64,000 nucleotides of DNA, taken from NCBI RefSeq assembly GCF_003938605.1, contig NZ_RHWX01000008.1, forward strand, positions 62,001 to 126,000. Direction: 5' to 3'. Each line of letters opens with the position of its first letter. Positions within the stretch are counted from its first letter, which is position 1. Of the stretch, positions 44,822-53,426 are shown in pieces. This DNA is from Brevundimonas sp. 357. GTDB taxonomy: Bacteria > Pseudomonadota > Alphaproteobacteria > Caulobacterales > Caulobacteraceae. The position numbers and the translations under genes were made by a program. Under the pieces are notes generated by a model that saw only the letters and a program-made list of their open reading frames with translations, had not been told where the DNA came from and did not search any database.

Positions 44822-45217
44822 TTGATCCGACTGATCCTGAACCTGCTGTGGTTCTTCCTGGGCGGTTTCGCCTCAGGCCTGGCCTGGCTGTTCGGCGGGC
44901 TGTTGCTGGCCTTGACGGTCGTGGGGCTGCCCTGGGCGTTTTCGGCATGGCGGATCGCCAGCTATTCCTTCTGGCCGTTCGGGCGTGAGATCGTCTGGCG
45001 TGATCCCGACCCGGCTGATCTGGGCGCGGGCTGCCTGGGCGTCGGCCTGAACGTGATCTGGCTGGTGCTGGCGGGCTGGTACATCGCCTTGGCGCATATC
45101 CTGATCGCCGTGCCCCAGTTCGTCAGCCTGATCGGCATTCCGTTTGCGTTGAAGAATGTGGAACTGGCTAGGCTGTCGGTCGCACCTGTCGGACGGACCA
45201 TTCGCGACAAGGGCTGA
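44822..45217 (+). CDS. yccF: YccF-family membrane protein
   Basis: 131 residues from TTG at 44822 (GAAGGGG upstream). Two repeated YccF units: LNLLWFFLGGFASGLAWLF with GLPWAFSAWRIASYSFWPFG, and LNVIWLVLAGWYIALAHILI with IGIPFALKNVELARLSVAP. About three to four membrane helices. Function of the family is not known. Followed by a two-way terminator. Confidence 0.88.
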   Translation: MIRLILNLLWFFLGGFASGLAWLFGGLLLALTVVGLPWAFSAWRIASYSFWPFGREIVWRDPDPADLGAGCLGVGLNVIWLVLAGWYIALAHILIAVPQFVSLIGIPFALKNVELARLSVAPVGRTIRDKG

Positions 45218-45226
45218 GCATGAAAA

Positions 45227-45255
45227 ACGCCGGCCGGGGCGCACCCGGCCGGCGT
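45227..45255. terminator. Bidirectional terminator between yccF and fumC
   Basis: Perfect 12-base arms ACGCCGGCCGGG / CCCGGCCGGCGT around GCGCA, between convergent genes. Preceded by AAAAA, which gives a T-run for the minus strand. Confidence 0.85.
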
Positions 45256-45280
45256 CTTCAACTCTGATGATGAGCGCTGC

Positions 45281-46672
45281 TTACTGCGGCGAGATCATCT
45301 TCTCGGGGCGGACCCACTCGTCGAACTCTTCGTTCGTCAGATAGCCCCCGCCGACGGCTTCCTCGCGCAGGGTGGTGCCGTTCTTGTGCGCCGTCTTGGC
45401 GATCTTGGCGCAGGTGTCATAGCCCAGCTTGGCGTTCAGAGCCGTGACCAGCATCAGGCTGTTTTCAAGGCCGTGCTTGATGTTGTCCTCGCGCGGCTCG
45501 ATACCGACGACGCAGTTGTCGGTGAAGCTGATGGCCGCATCGGCGACCAGGCGGACCGATTGCAGGAAGTTGTAGGCCATCACCGGGTTGTAGACGTTCA
45601 GCTCGAAGTGGCCCTGCGAACCGGCGAACGACAGGGCGGCGTTGTTACCGAATACCTGGACGCAGACCTGGGTCAGGGCTTCGCTCTGGGTCGGGTTGAC
45701 CTTGCCCGGCATGATGGACGAGCCGGGCTCGTTTTCCGGCAGCGACAGTTCGCCCAGACCCGCGCGCGGACCCGAGCCGAGGAAGCGGATGTCGTTGGCG
45801 ATCTTGAACAGCGACGCGGCGACCGTGTTGATGGCGCCGTGGGTGAAGACCATGGCGTCGTGAGCCGCCAGGGCCTCGAACTTGTTCGGCGCCGTGGTGA
45901 AGGGCAGGCCGGTGATGCCTGCGATCTGGGCCGCAACCTTTTCAGCAAAGCCGATCGGCGCGTTCAGGCCGGTGCCGACGGCGGTGCCGCCCTGGGCCAG
46001 CTCCATCAGGCGCGGCAGGGTCTGCTCGATGCGCTCGATGCCCATGGCGACCTGGTGGGCGTAGCCGCCGAACTCCTGGCCCAGCGTCAGGGGCGTGGCG
46101 TCCTGGGTGTGGGTGCGGCCGATCTTGATGATGTGGGCCCAGGCCTTGGCCTTGGCGTCCAGCGCGGCGTGAAGATGCTTCAGGGCGGGGATCAGGTCGT
46201 TGACCACCTGCTCGGCGCAGGCGACGTGCATGGCCGTCGGATAGGTGTCGTTCGACGACTGGCTCATGTTGACGTGGTCGTTGGGGTGGACCGGCTTCTT
46301 GGAGCCCATCTCGCCGCCCAGCATTTCGATGGCGCGGTTCGAGATCACCTCATTGGCGTTCATGTTCGACTGGGTGCCCGAACCCGTCTGCCAGACGACC
46401 AGCGGGAAGTGGTCGTTCAGCTTGCCTTCGATCACTTCATTGGCGGCGGCGATGATGGCGTCGGCCAGCTTGGCGTCCAGCTTGCCCAGGTCGCGGTTGG
46501 TCTCGGCGGCGGCGCGCTTGACGATGCCCAGGGCGCGCACGACCGGCAGGGGCTGCTTTTCCCAGCCGATCTTGAAGTTGCCGAGCGAACGCTGGGCTTG
46601 CGCGCCCCAGTAGCGATCAGCGGCGACCTCGATGGGGCCGAAGGTGTCGGTTTCGATACGAACGTTGCTCAT
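45281..46672 (-). CDS. fumC: Class II fumarate hydratase
   Basis: 463 residues, the usual length. Signature sequences of the fumarase/aspartase family are complete: [14 protein letters not shown] (about 97-110), [14 protein letters not shown] (about 129-142), [11 protein letters not shown] (about 183-193) and [13 protein letters not shown] (about 318-330). Interconverts fumarate and malate in the TCA cycle. Class II enzymes need no iron-sulfur cluster. Confidence 0.96.
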   Translation of the reverse strand: MSNVRIETDTFGPIEVAADRYWGAQAQRSLGNFKIGWEKQPLPVVRALGIVKRAAAETNRDLGKLDAKLADAIIAAANEVIEGKLNDHFPLVVWQTGSGTQSNMNANEVISNRAIEMLGGEMGSKKPVHPNDHVNMSQSSNDTYPTAMHVACAEQVVNDLIPALKHLHAALDAKAKAWAHIIKIGRTHTQDATPLTLGQEFGGYAHQVAMGIERIEQTLPRLMELAQGGTAVGTGLNAPIGFAEKVAAQIAGITGLPFTTAPNKFEALAAHDAMVFTHGAINTVAASLFKIANDIRFLGSGPRAGLGELSLPENEPGSSIMPGKVNPTQSEALTQVCVQVFGNNAALSFAGSQGHFELNVYNPVMAYNFLQSVRLVADAAISFTDNCVVGIEPREDNIKHGLENSLMLVTALNAKLGYDTCAKIAKTAHKNGTTLREEAVGGGYLTNEEFDEWVRPEKMISPQ

Positions 46673-46777
46673 GTGCGCGGGACTCGTCTCTCAGGCGTGG
46701 CGGGAAGATGCCGGGCGGTGTAGCACGCAGGCGCGGCGGGGCAAGGCGAGCCGCACTTCACGAAAGGCGGACGGCGC

Positions 46778-47128
46778 GTGGACGGCTGGATCGGAACCGG
46801 AAAGGTCAGGGCGCGCGAGCAGGGCGAGGCGGTCGAGATCGCCATCGACGGCCTGACCACCCAGGCCAAATACTACAAGCCGCTGGTCTATGAGTTCATG
46901 CGCAAGGAATGGACGTCGCGACCATCGTGGGGCGATTACGTCGTCGAGATCGTGATGGAGCACGTCGGCGACCCGCCGTGGATGGACCTGGACAACCTGG
47001 CCAAGGCCCTGCTGGACGCGATCAAGGGCTATCTGTTTCACGACGACAGCCAGGTCGCCCGCCTGCTGGTCGAGCGCCGCGAAGGCGAGCGCGAGCGGAT
47101 CACCATTCGAGTCTTTCCCCGCAAATAG
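46778..47128 (+). CDS. RusA-like Holliday-junction resolvase
   Basis: 116 residues from GTG at 46778. The RusA core DLDNLAKALLDAIKGYLF followed by HDDSQV (about 72-95) contains the catalytic aspartates of this dimeric Mg-dependent nuclease family. RusA proteins are mostly prophage-borne, but no phage genes are close. The divergent neighbour is fumC. Alternatively it is a RusA-fold protein with another role. Confidence 0.75.
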   Translation: MDGWIGTGKVRAREQGEAVEIAIDGLTTQAKYYKPLVYEFMRKEWTSRPSWGDYVVEIVMEHVGDPPWMDLDNLAKALLDAIKGYLFHDDSQVARLLVERREGERERITIRVFPRK

Positions 47129-47138
47129 GGCTACGAAA

Positions 47139-47167
47139 ATAGGGGCCGAGCCGGGCGCGACCCCTAT
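47139..47167. terminator. Hairpin between convergent genes
   Basis: ATAGGGG / CCCCTAT arms with additional G/C pairing inside, between the RusA-like gene and the lipoprotein gene. AT-rich flanks on both sides fit a two-way terminator. Confidence 0.55.
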
Positions 47168-47192
47168 CCTTAAGGTCAGTCTTGAAGGCGGT

Positions 47193-47684
47193 TCAGCCTG
47201 CCGCGTTCGAGATCAGCGTCTGTACGTCTTTCGGCTTGGCGATGTTCGAGCCGGCGGTCTTGTAGGTGGTCAGCTTGCCGCCTTCCCACAGGCCGACTTC
47301 CAGCGCCTTGGTCGCCGGGTCGATCAGCAGATAGGCCGCGTTGACGCCGCCCTCATGCTGCTTGTTGCCCGAAGTGAACAGAACGGCGCCGTCCTTTTGC
47401 AGCGGCGCTTGGGTCTGCATATTGGTCGTCAGGACGTCGAACTTGTCGCCCAGCAGCGTCTTCAGATCAGCCGTGATCGCGCTGTCTTCCAGAAGCTTGG
47501 TCTCGTTGGGATATTTGCCGATCTGGGTGTTCAGGGCGTTCCAGTCAGCAGCGGCGATTTCAGCGGTTGCGGGCGCGGCTTCGGTCGAGGCGGTCGGGGT
47601 TTCCGCCGGCGGCGTCGCTTCAGGCTGGCTGCAGGCGGCCAGCGTCAGGGAAACGGCGGCGGCGGACATGAGGGACAGACGCAT
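47193..47684 (-). CDS. Putative lipoprotein of unknown function
   Basis: 163 residues with lipobox LAAC (Cys about residue 18), a Pro/Thr/Ala-rich linker (to about 42) and a soluble domain of about 120 residues (DWNALNTQIGKYPNETKLLE, then YLLIDPATKALEVGLWEGGK). I do not recognise the family. It stands alone, with the sspB gene 88 bases upstream on the same strand. Confidence 0.65.
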   Translation of the reverse strand: MRLSLMSAAAVSLTLAACSQPEATPPAETPTASTEAAPATAEIAAADWNALNTQIGKYPNETKLLEDSAITADLKTLLGDKFDVLTTNMQTQAPLQKDGAVLFTSGNKQHEGGVNAAYLLIDPATKALEVGLWEGGKLTTYKTAGSNIAKPKDVQTLISNAAG

Positions 47685-47771
47685 GGAAGCGACCTCGCTT
47701 AGGTAAGGAAGGGGAGGTTACGGCAACGCTTGTCTGCAGCCAAAGGTTGCGTTCTGCTTGACGCAAAGGCG

Positions 47772-48269
47772 TTATTTCTTGCGGAACTGGTCCAGCGAAA
47801 CGACCTTCGGACCGTCGTCGTCCGAGGGCGGAGGCGGGGCGGCGTCCGGATCGCGCGCGGGCGGCGACAGGGGCGCGACCTCGGCCTCGACGATTTCAGG
47901 CTCGTCAAACTGCAGCAGGAACTGCACGCTGGGGTCGTAGAAACGGACCACGGCGCTGTAGGGCACGGTCAGCACCTTGGGCGCGCCGCCGAACTTCAGC
48001 ATGACCGAGAAGAGGTCAGGCTCGACCGCCAGATCCCAATACTGGTGTTGCAGCACCACCGTCATCTCATCCGGGTATTTGGCCAGGACGTCCGGCGGGA
48101 CGCTGACGCCGGCCCCGCGGGTCTTGAAGGTGATGTAGAAGTGGTGGGCGCCGGGGATGCCCTCGGGCTCGGCCGCGCGCTCAAGCGCCAGGCGGATCAC
48201 GCCGCGCAGGGCGTCCTGGGCGAGTTGCTCATAGTGCATCTCGTCGACAGGGGGAGTTTGATCCGTCAT
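47772..48269 (-). CDS. sspB: ClpXP adaptor SspB (alpha type)
   Basis: 165 residues from ATG at 48269 (GAGG upstream). The SspB fold is visible in HFYITFKTRGAGVSVPPDVL, MTVVLQHQYWDLAVEPDLFS and VPYSAVVRFYDPSVQFLLQF. The Pro/Asp-rich tail ends with PKVVSLDQFRKK, the short ClpX-binding module. SspB tethers ssrA-tagged proteins to ClpX for degradation. The gene lies directly downstream of ssrA, which makes the tag it recognises. Confidence 0.92.
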   Translation of the reverse strand: MTDQTPPVDEMHYEQLAQDALRGVIRLALERAAEPEGIPGAHHFYITFKTRGAGVSVPPDVLAKYPDEMTVVLQHQYWDLAVEPDLFSVMLKFGGAPKVLTVPYSAVVRFYDPSVQFLLQFDEPEIVEAEVAPLSPPARDPDAAPPPPSDDDGPKVVSLDQFRKK

Positions 48270-48371
48270 CGGCGCCTCAAGAAAGGGGAACGCGCGACTG
48301 TTACCCGCCAAGCGCAGGCGACGGAAGACGCAGAGTCGCCGCCACGGAAGGAATTTCGATTTCGGATGAGT

Positions 48372-48400
48372 GGGGGGGCTTCTGTTGCCAGGCGCCCCCC
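48372..48400 (-). terminator. Hairpin at the 3' end of ssrA
   Basis: GGGGGGC / GCCCCCC arms around a loop of about 14 bases, just past the end of the coding-RNA half of ssrA. No clear T-run on the minus strand, so it may be a processing or stability element as well. Confidence 0.5.
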
Positions 48401-48700
48401 GGGCCCCGCCTAAGGATCTGAACCCCTAGGACTTAAGTGTTCGAAATCAACCGAACCGCATTACGCGGCGAGGCGGACTTCTCCAGCGAAGTTATCGTTC
48501 GCAGTTAGATAAAGGCCCGATACGGTGGGCCAGGACGAGCGAAAGCAATCCTCTTTACACGTCCGTCGATGCTAGTCGGCCCCATGCTGCCTCCGCCGAT
48601 AACGCGGGGAAGAAGTTGGTGGAGCCGCCGGGAATCGCACCCGGGTCCGGTCCGCTTATTACAGGCGCGTTTATCGCCATAGCTCGGGCGAACCCGAGCA
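48401..48700 (-). ncRNA. ssrA: Circularly permuted two-piece tmRNA
   Basis: Read on the minus strand the order is: acceptor RNA from about 48700 to 48617, ending in a T-arm (GGGTGCGATTCCC) and CGGCTCCACCA; an excised spacer (48616-48584); then the coding RNA starting at 48583 with GGGGCCG, which pairs with CGGCTCC of the acceptor 3' end. The tag frame is 48502-48461, encoding ANDNFAGEVRLAA and stop. This is the split, permuted arrangement known in alphaproteobacteria. The 3' end of the coding RNA (about 48400) is approximate. A good promoter lies just upstream. Confidence 0.93.
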
Positions 48701-48705
48701 GGATC

Positions 48706-48734
48706 AATATAGTATGGGCGACGCGGCCTTCCAA
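48706..48734 (-). promoter_or_regulatory. Sigma-70 promoter of ssrA
   Basis: On the minus strand TTGGAA, a 17-base spacer and TATATT, about 6-7 bases before the likely 5' end of the tmRNA precursor. It is in the gap after the miaA stop codon. Confidence 0.75.
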
Positions 48735-48751
48735 GAGGCTGGCGAAGAAGT

Positions 48752-49633
48752 TCAGGCGAAACCGGGATGGCGGGGCCAGTCTCGCTGCTGGTTGCGGAAC
48801 CAGGTCAGCTGACGCTTGGCGTAGTTGCGAGTGGACTGTTTTACGGCGTCGACGGCGTCGCCCAGCGACAGTTCGCCCGACAGATGCGCCGCCAATTCGC
48901 GCACGCCGACCGCCTTCATGGCGGGCAGGTCCGGGTCCAGATCGCGGGCGACGAGGGCGCGCACCTCGTCCAGCGCGCCGTGCGCCATCATCAGGTCCAC
49001 GCGCGCATCGCATGAGGCGTAGAGGCGCTCGCGCGACGGCTCAACGACGAGGGCGTCATAGCCGTCGGGGGGCAGCAGCGGTTGCGTGTCGGCCTTCCAG
49101 GCGCTGAGCGCGCGGCCGCTGGCGCGATGCACGCTGAGGGCGCGAACCAGACGCTGCCGATCGCCGGGAAAGACGGCGGCTTCAGCGGCGGGGTCGATTT
49201 TAGTTAGGCGGCGGCGGAAGGCGGTTTCGCCTTCAGCGTCGAACTCGGCCTGAACGGCGTCGCGGGTTTCGACCGGCACCGGCGGAATATCGGCCAGCCC
49301 CTTGGTCAGGGCGTTGAAATAGAGGCCGGTGCCGCCGACCAGCAGGGCGGGGCGCCCCTCAGCCGCCAGTTCGGCCAGCAGGTCCATGACCGCCCGACTC
49401 CAGCGACCGACAGACCATGCGTCGGCGGCGTTGGCCACGCCATACAGACGGTGCGGGATTTCGGTCTCGTCCTCAGCCGAGGGGCGGGCGCTCAGCACCC
49501 GCAGGTCGGCGTACAACTGCTGGCTGTCGGCGTTGATGATGACGGCCCCCGTCGCACGCGCGCGTTCCATCGCCAGGCGCGACTTGCCCGAGGCGGTGGG
49601 CCCGGCGATCAGGGTGATGTGAGGCTGGGACAA
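48752..49633 (-). CDS. miaA: tRNA dimethylallyltransferase
   Basis: 293 residues from TTG at 49633. P-loop GPTASGKS (about 10-17), DSQQLYADLRVLSARPS (the tRNA/DMAPP-binding region, about 36-52) and LLVGGTGLYFNAL (about 97-109) are typical. It adds an isopentenyl group to A37 of tRNAs reading UNN codons. The ssrA promoter follows its stop codon closely. Confidence 0.95.
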   Translation of the reverse strand: MSQPHITLIAGPTASGKSRLAMERARATGAVIINADSQQLYADLRVLSARPSAEDETEIPHRLYGVANAADAWSVGRWSRAVMDLLAELAAEGRPALLVGGTGLYFNALTKGLADIPPVPVETRDAVQAEFDAEGETAFRRRLTKIDPAAEAAVFPGDRQRLVRALSVHRASGRALSAWKADTQPLLPPDGYDALVVEPSRERLYASCDARVDLMMAHGALDEVRALVARDLDPDLPAMKAVGVRELAAHLSGELSLGDAVDAVKQSTRNYAKRQLTWFRNQQRDWPRHPGFA

Positions 49634-49719
49634 AGGATCAACTCGCGAACGGACGCTTAGGGCGATAGAACGCCCGTCACCGGCCCGGCAAGTCCGTCAG
49701 GCCACAAGGAGCTTCTATC

Positions 49720-50814
49720 GTGACCGATCGCGCCGCCGTTCTCGCCGCCCTCGACGCCGTGATCGACCCGAAGTCGGGCCAGGGGCTGGCGACGGCGGGG
49801 CTGGTGCAGGGGCTGGTGGTGGCCGATGGCCGTGCGGGCTTCGTCATGGAAGTTCCGGCTAGCGAAACGGCGCTGTACGCCCCCGTGCGCGATGCGGCCG
49901 AGGCGATATTGAAGGCGATGCCGGGCATGGAGCGGGTGTCGGTCGTCCTGACCGCTGAGGCTGTGGCCGCCGCGCCGCGCCGCACCGCAGGCCTGTCGAA
50001 AGCCGCGACCGATCAGGGGCGGCCCAAGGCGCCGGTCCCGACGGATCGCCCCGCCCATGTGAAGCGCGTCCTGGCCGTGGCCAGCGGCAAGGGCGGCGTC
50101 GGCAAGTCGACGGTTGCGGTCAACCTGGCGGCGGCGTTGGCGGCGCGCGGCCTGTCGGTCGGGGTGTTGGACGCCGATGTCTATGGCCCGTCCTTGCCGA
50201 CCATGCTGGGCCTGTCGGGCCAGCCCGCCTATGAGGACGGGGCCATGGTCCCGCATACGGCGCACGGCCTGAAAGCCATGTCGGTCGGCCTGCTGACCAG
50301 GGCCGAGGACGCCATGATCTGGCGCGGGCCGATGGCGTCGCAGGCCATTACCCAAATGCTGACCCAGACGCGCTGGGGGACGCAAGAGCAGCCGCTGGAC
50401 GTTCTGGTCATCGACCTGCCGCCCGGCACCGGCGACGTGCAACTGACCCTGATCCAGAAGACGCCGCTGGATGGAGCCGTGATCGTCTCGACGCCTCAGG
50501 AAGTAGCCCTGGCTGATGCGCGCCGGGCGCACACTCTGTTCGCAAAGGTCGGCGTGCCGACCCTGGGTCTGATCGAGAACATGAGCGGCGAAGTGTTCGG
50601 GACCGGCGGCGCCGAGGCCGAGGCCGCGCGTCTGGATGCGCCCTATCTCGGCGATCTGCCGCTGGACGGAGCGTTGCGCCGCGCGGGCGATGCGGGGCGG
50701 CCATTGGTCGTGGCTGAGCCTGATGGCGACATCGCGCGCCGGTTTGACGTCGTGGCGCGCCAGGTCGCCGGGGCCCTGGGACTGGGCCCGGAAGGGGAAA
50801 AGGCGCGCGCGTAG
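49720..50814 (+). CDS. Mrp/ApbC-type ATPase (Fe-S cluster carrier), lacking CxxC
   Basis: 364 residues from GTG at 49720 (AAGGAG upstream). An N-terminal MIP18-like domain (about 1-75) leads to the deviant Walker A SGKGGVGKST (about 121-130), then VLDADVYGPSLP and VIDLPPGTGDVQ. The usual CPxC pair that binds the Fe-S cluster between NMS and FGxGG is absent: the sequence goes straight from NMSGEVFGTGGAEAE. Either the family branch binds its cluster otherwise or the protein has another task. Confidence 0.88.
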   Translation: MTDRAAVLAALDAVIDPKSGQGLATAGLVQGLVVADGRAGFVMEVPASETALYAPVRDAAEAILKAMPGMERVSVVLTAEAVAAAPRRTAGLSKAATDQGRPKAPVPTDRPAHVKRVLAVASGKGGVGKSTVAVNLAAALAARGLSVGVLDADVYGPSLPTMLGLSGQPAYEDGAMVPHTAHGLKAMSVGLLTRAEDAMIWRGPMASQAITQMLTQTRWGTQEQPLDVLVIDLPPGTGDVQLTLIQKTPLDGAVIVSTPQEVALADARRAHTLFAKVGVPTLGLIENMSGEVFGTGGAEAEAARLDAPYLGDLPLDGALRRAGDAGRPLVVAEPDGDIARRFDVVARQVAGALGLGPEGEKARA

Positions 50815-50842
50815 TTGGAGACAGGTCGCGCCTGCCGAGTTC

Positions 50843-51163
50843 TCAGACGGGTTCGACCACCACGGCGGTGCCGTAGGCCAGGACTTCGGTCACGCCGGGC
50901 ATGATCTCATTGGCGTCGTAGCGCATGGCCAGGATGGCGTTGGCGCCGATCTCCTGCGCATGGGCGATCAGGTCGTCATAGGCTTCCTGCCGCGCCGCCT
51001 CGGCCAGTTTGACATAGGCGCCGACCTTGCCGCCGATCATCGACTGCACCCCGCCGATGGCGTCGGAGATGACGTTGCGCGAGCGCACGGTGATGCCGCG
51101 CACCACGCCCAGTTGGCGCACGACGCGATGACCGGCCAGGTCATTGGTGGTGGCGACGATCAT
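50843..51163 (-). CDS. YbjQ-family protein
   Basis: 106 residues from ATG at 51163 (GGGAG upstream). Reads as the YbjQ/UPF0145 family: VVRGITVRSRNVISDAIGGV, EAYDDLIAHAQEIGANAILA and VLAYGTAVVV. The family forms pentamers and has been called a heavy-metal-binding domain, but the role is open. It starts 18 bases after the folA stop codon, probably in the same operon. Confidence 0.88.
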   Translation of the reverse strand: MIVATTNDLAGHRVVRQLGVVRGITVRSRNVISDAIGGVQSMIGGKVGAYVKLAEAARQEAYDDLIAHAQEIGANAILAMRYDANEIMPGVTEVLAYGTAVVVEPV

Positions 51164-51180
51164 ACGGCTCTCCCTTAGAT

Positions 51181-51708
<528 letters not shown>

Positions 51709-51763
51709 GCTGATTGTCCGTTTGATGCTGGAACGTCACTTTCAAATGCCCCCGGAGCCCCGC

Positions 51764-52363
51764 GTGAACAAGTACGCCAAGCCGCTGATCGTCGGATTCA
51801 TCGTCCTGCTGGCCGTTTCCTTCCTTCTCGGCTTCCTGGGCGGAGCGGTCGGTGCGGACCTGGGCGTGTTGCCGATGATGGCGGGCCTATTTGCAGGCGC
51901 CTTCACGGCCTACATCATGGCCAATCTGGCGGGAAACCGGACCGGCGTCGCCGCGTCCGAGGCCGAGCGCGCCAACGTCGCGAGCCTGAAGCCGCCGCCC
52001 GGCAAGGCCCTGGTCATCGTCTATCGCGAGGGATTCGTGGCCATGGCCGCGGGCATGAACCTGGCGCTGGACGGCCGGGAGTTCGCCCAAATCAAGGGCG
52101 GCAAGTTCACCGCCGTTGCAGTGGATCCGGGCGAACACGAACTGGCCGCCGGCTTTGGCGGGTTGGCTGGTCCTCAGAACAACGCCGCGGTTGTCAGCTT
52201 TGTCGCGCGTGAAGGCATGTTCTTCGCCTATCGGGCCACGGTGTCGATGGGCGCGGTCAAGAACAGCGTCGTGCTCGTGCCCGCGCCCGAAGACAGGGAC
52301 GCACTCAGCGCCAGGCTGGCGCGCATGCCGATGACAGCGCCGGACGGCGCCGCCTCGACCTGA
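51764..52363 (+). CDS. Membrane-anchored protein, DUF2846-like
   Basis: 199 residues from GTG at 51764 (GGAG six bases upstream; ATGs at 51725 and 51746 are alternatives). Two hydrophobic segments (about 7-52) are followed by a soluble beta-rich domain of 130 residues (ALVIVYREGFVAMAAGMNLA, then FTAVAVDPGEHELAAGF) that resembles DUF2846/PEGA-like domains. Stop codon abuts the aqpZ stop on the opposite strand. Confidence 0.6.
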   Translation: MNKYAKPLIVGFIVLLAVSFLLGFLGGAVGADLGVLPMMAGLFAGAFTAYIMANLAGNRTGVAASEAERANVASLKPPPGKALVIVYREGFVAMAAGMNLALDGREFAQIKGGKFTAVAVDPGEHELAAGFGGLAGPQNNAAVVSFVAREGMFFAYRATVSMGAVKNSVVLVPAPEDRDALSARLARMPMTAPDGAAST

Positions 52364-53035
52364 TCAGGCGTCCGGCTCGAGCAGTTTCGAGCGGAACAGA
52401 AGACCGCCGATCACCGCGCCGATCGCCGGGGCGACGAAGAAGACCCAGACCTGGCTCAGCGCCTGGCCTCCGACCAGCAGGGCGGGGCCGAAGCTGCGAG
52501 CCGGGTTGACCGACACGCCCGTCACCTGGATTCCGACGATGTGGATGACGGCCAGGGTGATGCCGATGGCGACCCCGGCGAAGGCCCCGTGTCCCTTGGC
52601 CCCGGTTACGCCCAGGATGGCGATCAGGAAGATGGCGGTGGCGACGATCTCGAAGATGAGGGCGGCGTGCAGGCCATACCCGCCCGGCGATCCGGCGTCG
52701 AAGCCGTTCTGACCCAGGCTGGCGAAGCCCGTCTTGGCGATCATGCCCAGGATGGCGGCGCCGATGATCGCGCCGATGAACTGGGCGATCCAGTAGACGA
52801 CCATGTCCTTGGCGCTCATCCGTCCGGCGACGAAGGCGCCCAGGCTGACTGCAGGATTGACGTGGCAGCCCGAGATCGGCCCGATGCCATAGGCCATGGC
52901 CACGATGGCGAAGCCGAAGGCCAGGGCGATGCCCAACTGCCCGACGTGATCGAACCCGCCCAGCACGGCGGCCCCACACCCGAAAAGCACCAGAACCAGC
53001 GTGCCGACCAGTTCGGCGGCGAACTTCTTGACCAT
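52364..53035 (-). CDS. aqpZ: Aquaporin Z
   Basis: 223 residues, start supported by GGGAGGG. Six membrane helices and both NPA motifs (HVNPAVS about 58-64 and SVNPARS about 175-181). The selectivity residues are consistent with a water channel: Phe/His/Arg positions are as in AqpZ by inspection. No operon partner is clear. Confidence 0.95.
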   Translation of the reverse strand: MVKKFAAELVGTLVLVLFGCGAAVLGGFDHVGQLGIALAFGFAIVAMAYGIGPISGCHVNPAVSLGAFVAGRMSAKDMVVYWIAQFIGAIIGAAILGMIAKTGFASLGQNGFDAGSPGGYGLHAALIFEIVATAIFLIAILGVTGAKGHGAFAGVAIGITLAVIHIVGIQVTGVSVNPARSFGPALLVGGQALSQVWVFFVAPAIGAVIGGLLFRSKLLEPDA

Positions 53036-53126
53036 GGAACCCTCCCGTTTCCAGACACCGCCTGATGGCGGATCGCGGGGAGGGTGCGCTCAAACGGCCC
53101 AGTTCGCCAGTCGTCGTTACGTGAGT

Positions 53127-53426
53127 TTACGTGTCAGCCCTCAACCAACTCAACCATTTGCGCTGCATTGCGGCGTTCAGGTCGACGCCGGCGCGGTCGC
53201 AGTAGATCAGCAGCATGCCCAGAACATCCGCCGCCTCATCGGCCAGGGCTTGCGGGTCGGCGGCGCCGCGCGCGCGGCTGGTGAGGCGCAGATGCTCGGC
53301 AGTCAGCTCGCCCAGCTCTTCCTGCAGCTTCAGCAGGGCCCAATCGCGATCGCGGTCGATGGAATGCTCGCGCGCATAGATGTCGGAGATGCGCAGGACA
53401 TCCGCTTGAAGATCGGTGAGTTTCAA
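53127..53426 (-). CDS. MazG-like nucleotide pyrophosphohydrolase
   Basis: 99 residues from TTG at 53426, which overlaps the TIR-like gene's stop as TTGA. The helical MazG fold shows LQEELGELTAEHLR (EExxE, about 35-48) and DEAADVLGMLLIY (ExxD, about 64-76), the Mg-binding acidic set for hydrolysing NTPs or related nucleotides. A start further upstream at 53483 is possible but would overlap the TIR-like gene more. Tight linkage suggests it works with that gene. Confidence 0.75.
   Translation of the reverse strand: MKLTDLQADVLRISDIYAREHSIDRDRDWALLKLQEELGELTAEHLRLTSRARGAADPQALADEAADVLGMLLIYCDRAGVDLNAAMQRKWLSWLRADT

Noticed and set aside
46778..47128. A prophage remnant around the RusA-like gene
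   Set aside because: The flanks are fumC and a lipoprotein gene, with no phage genes.
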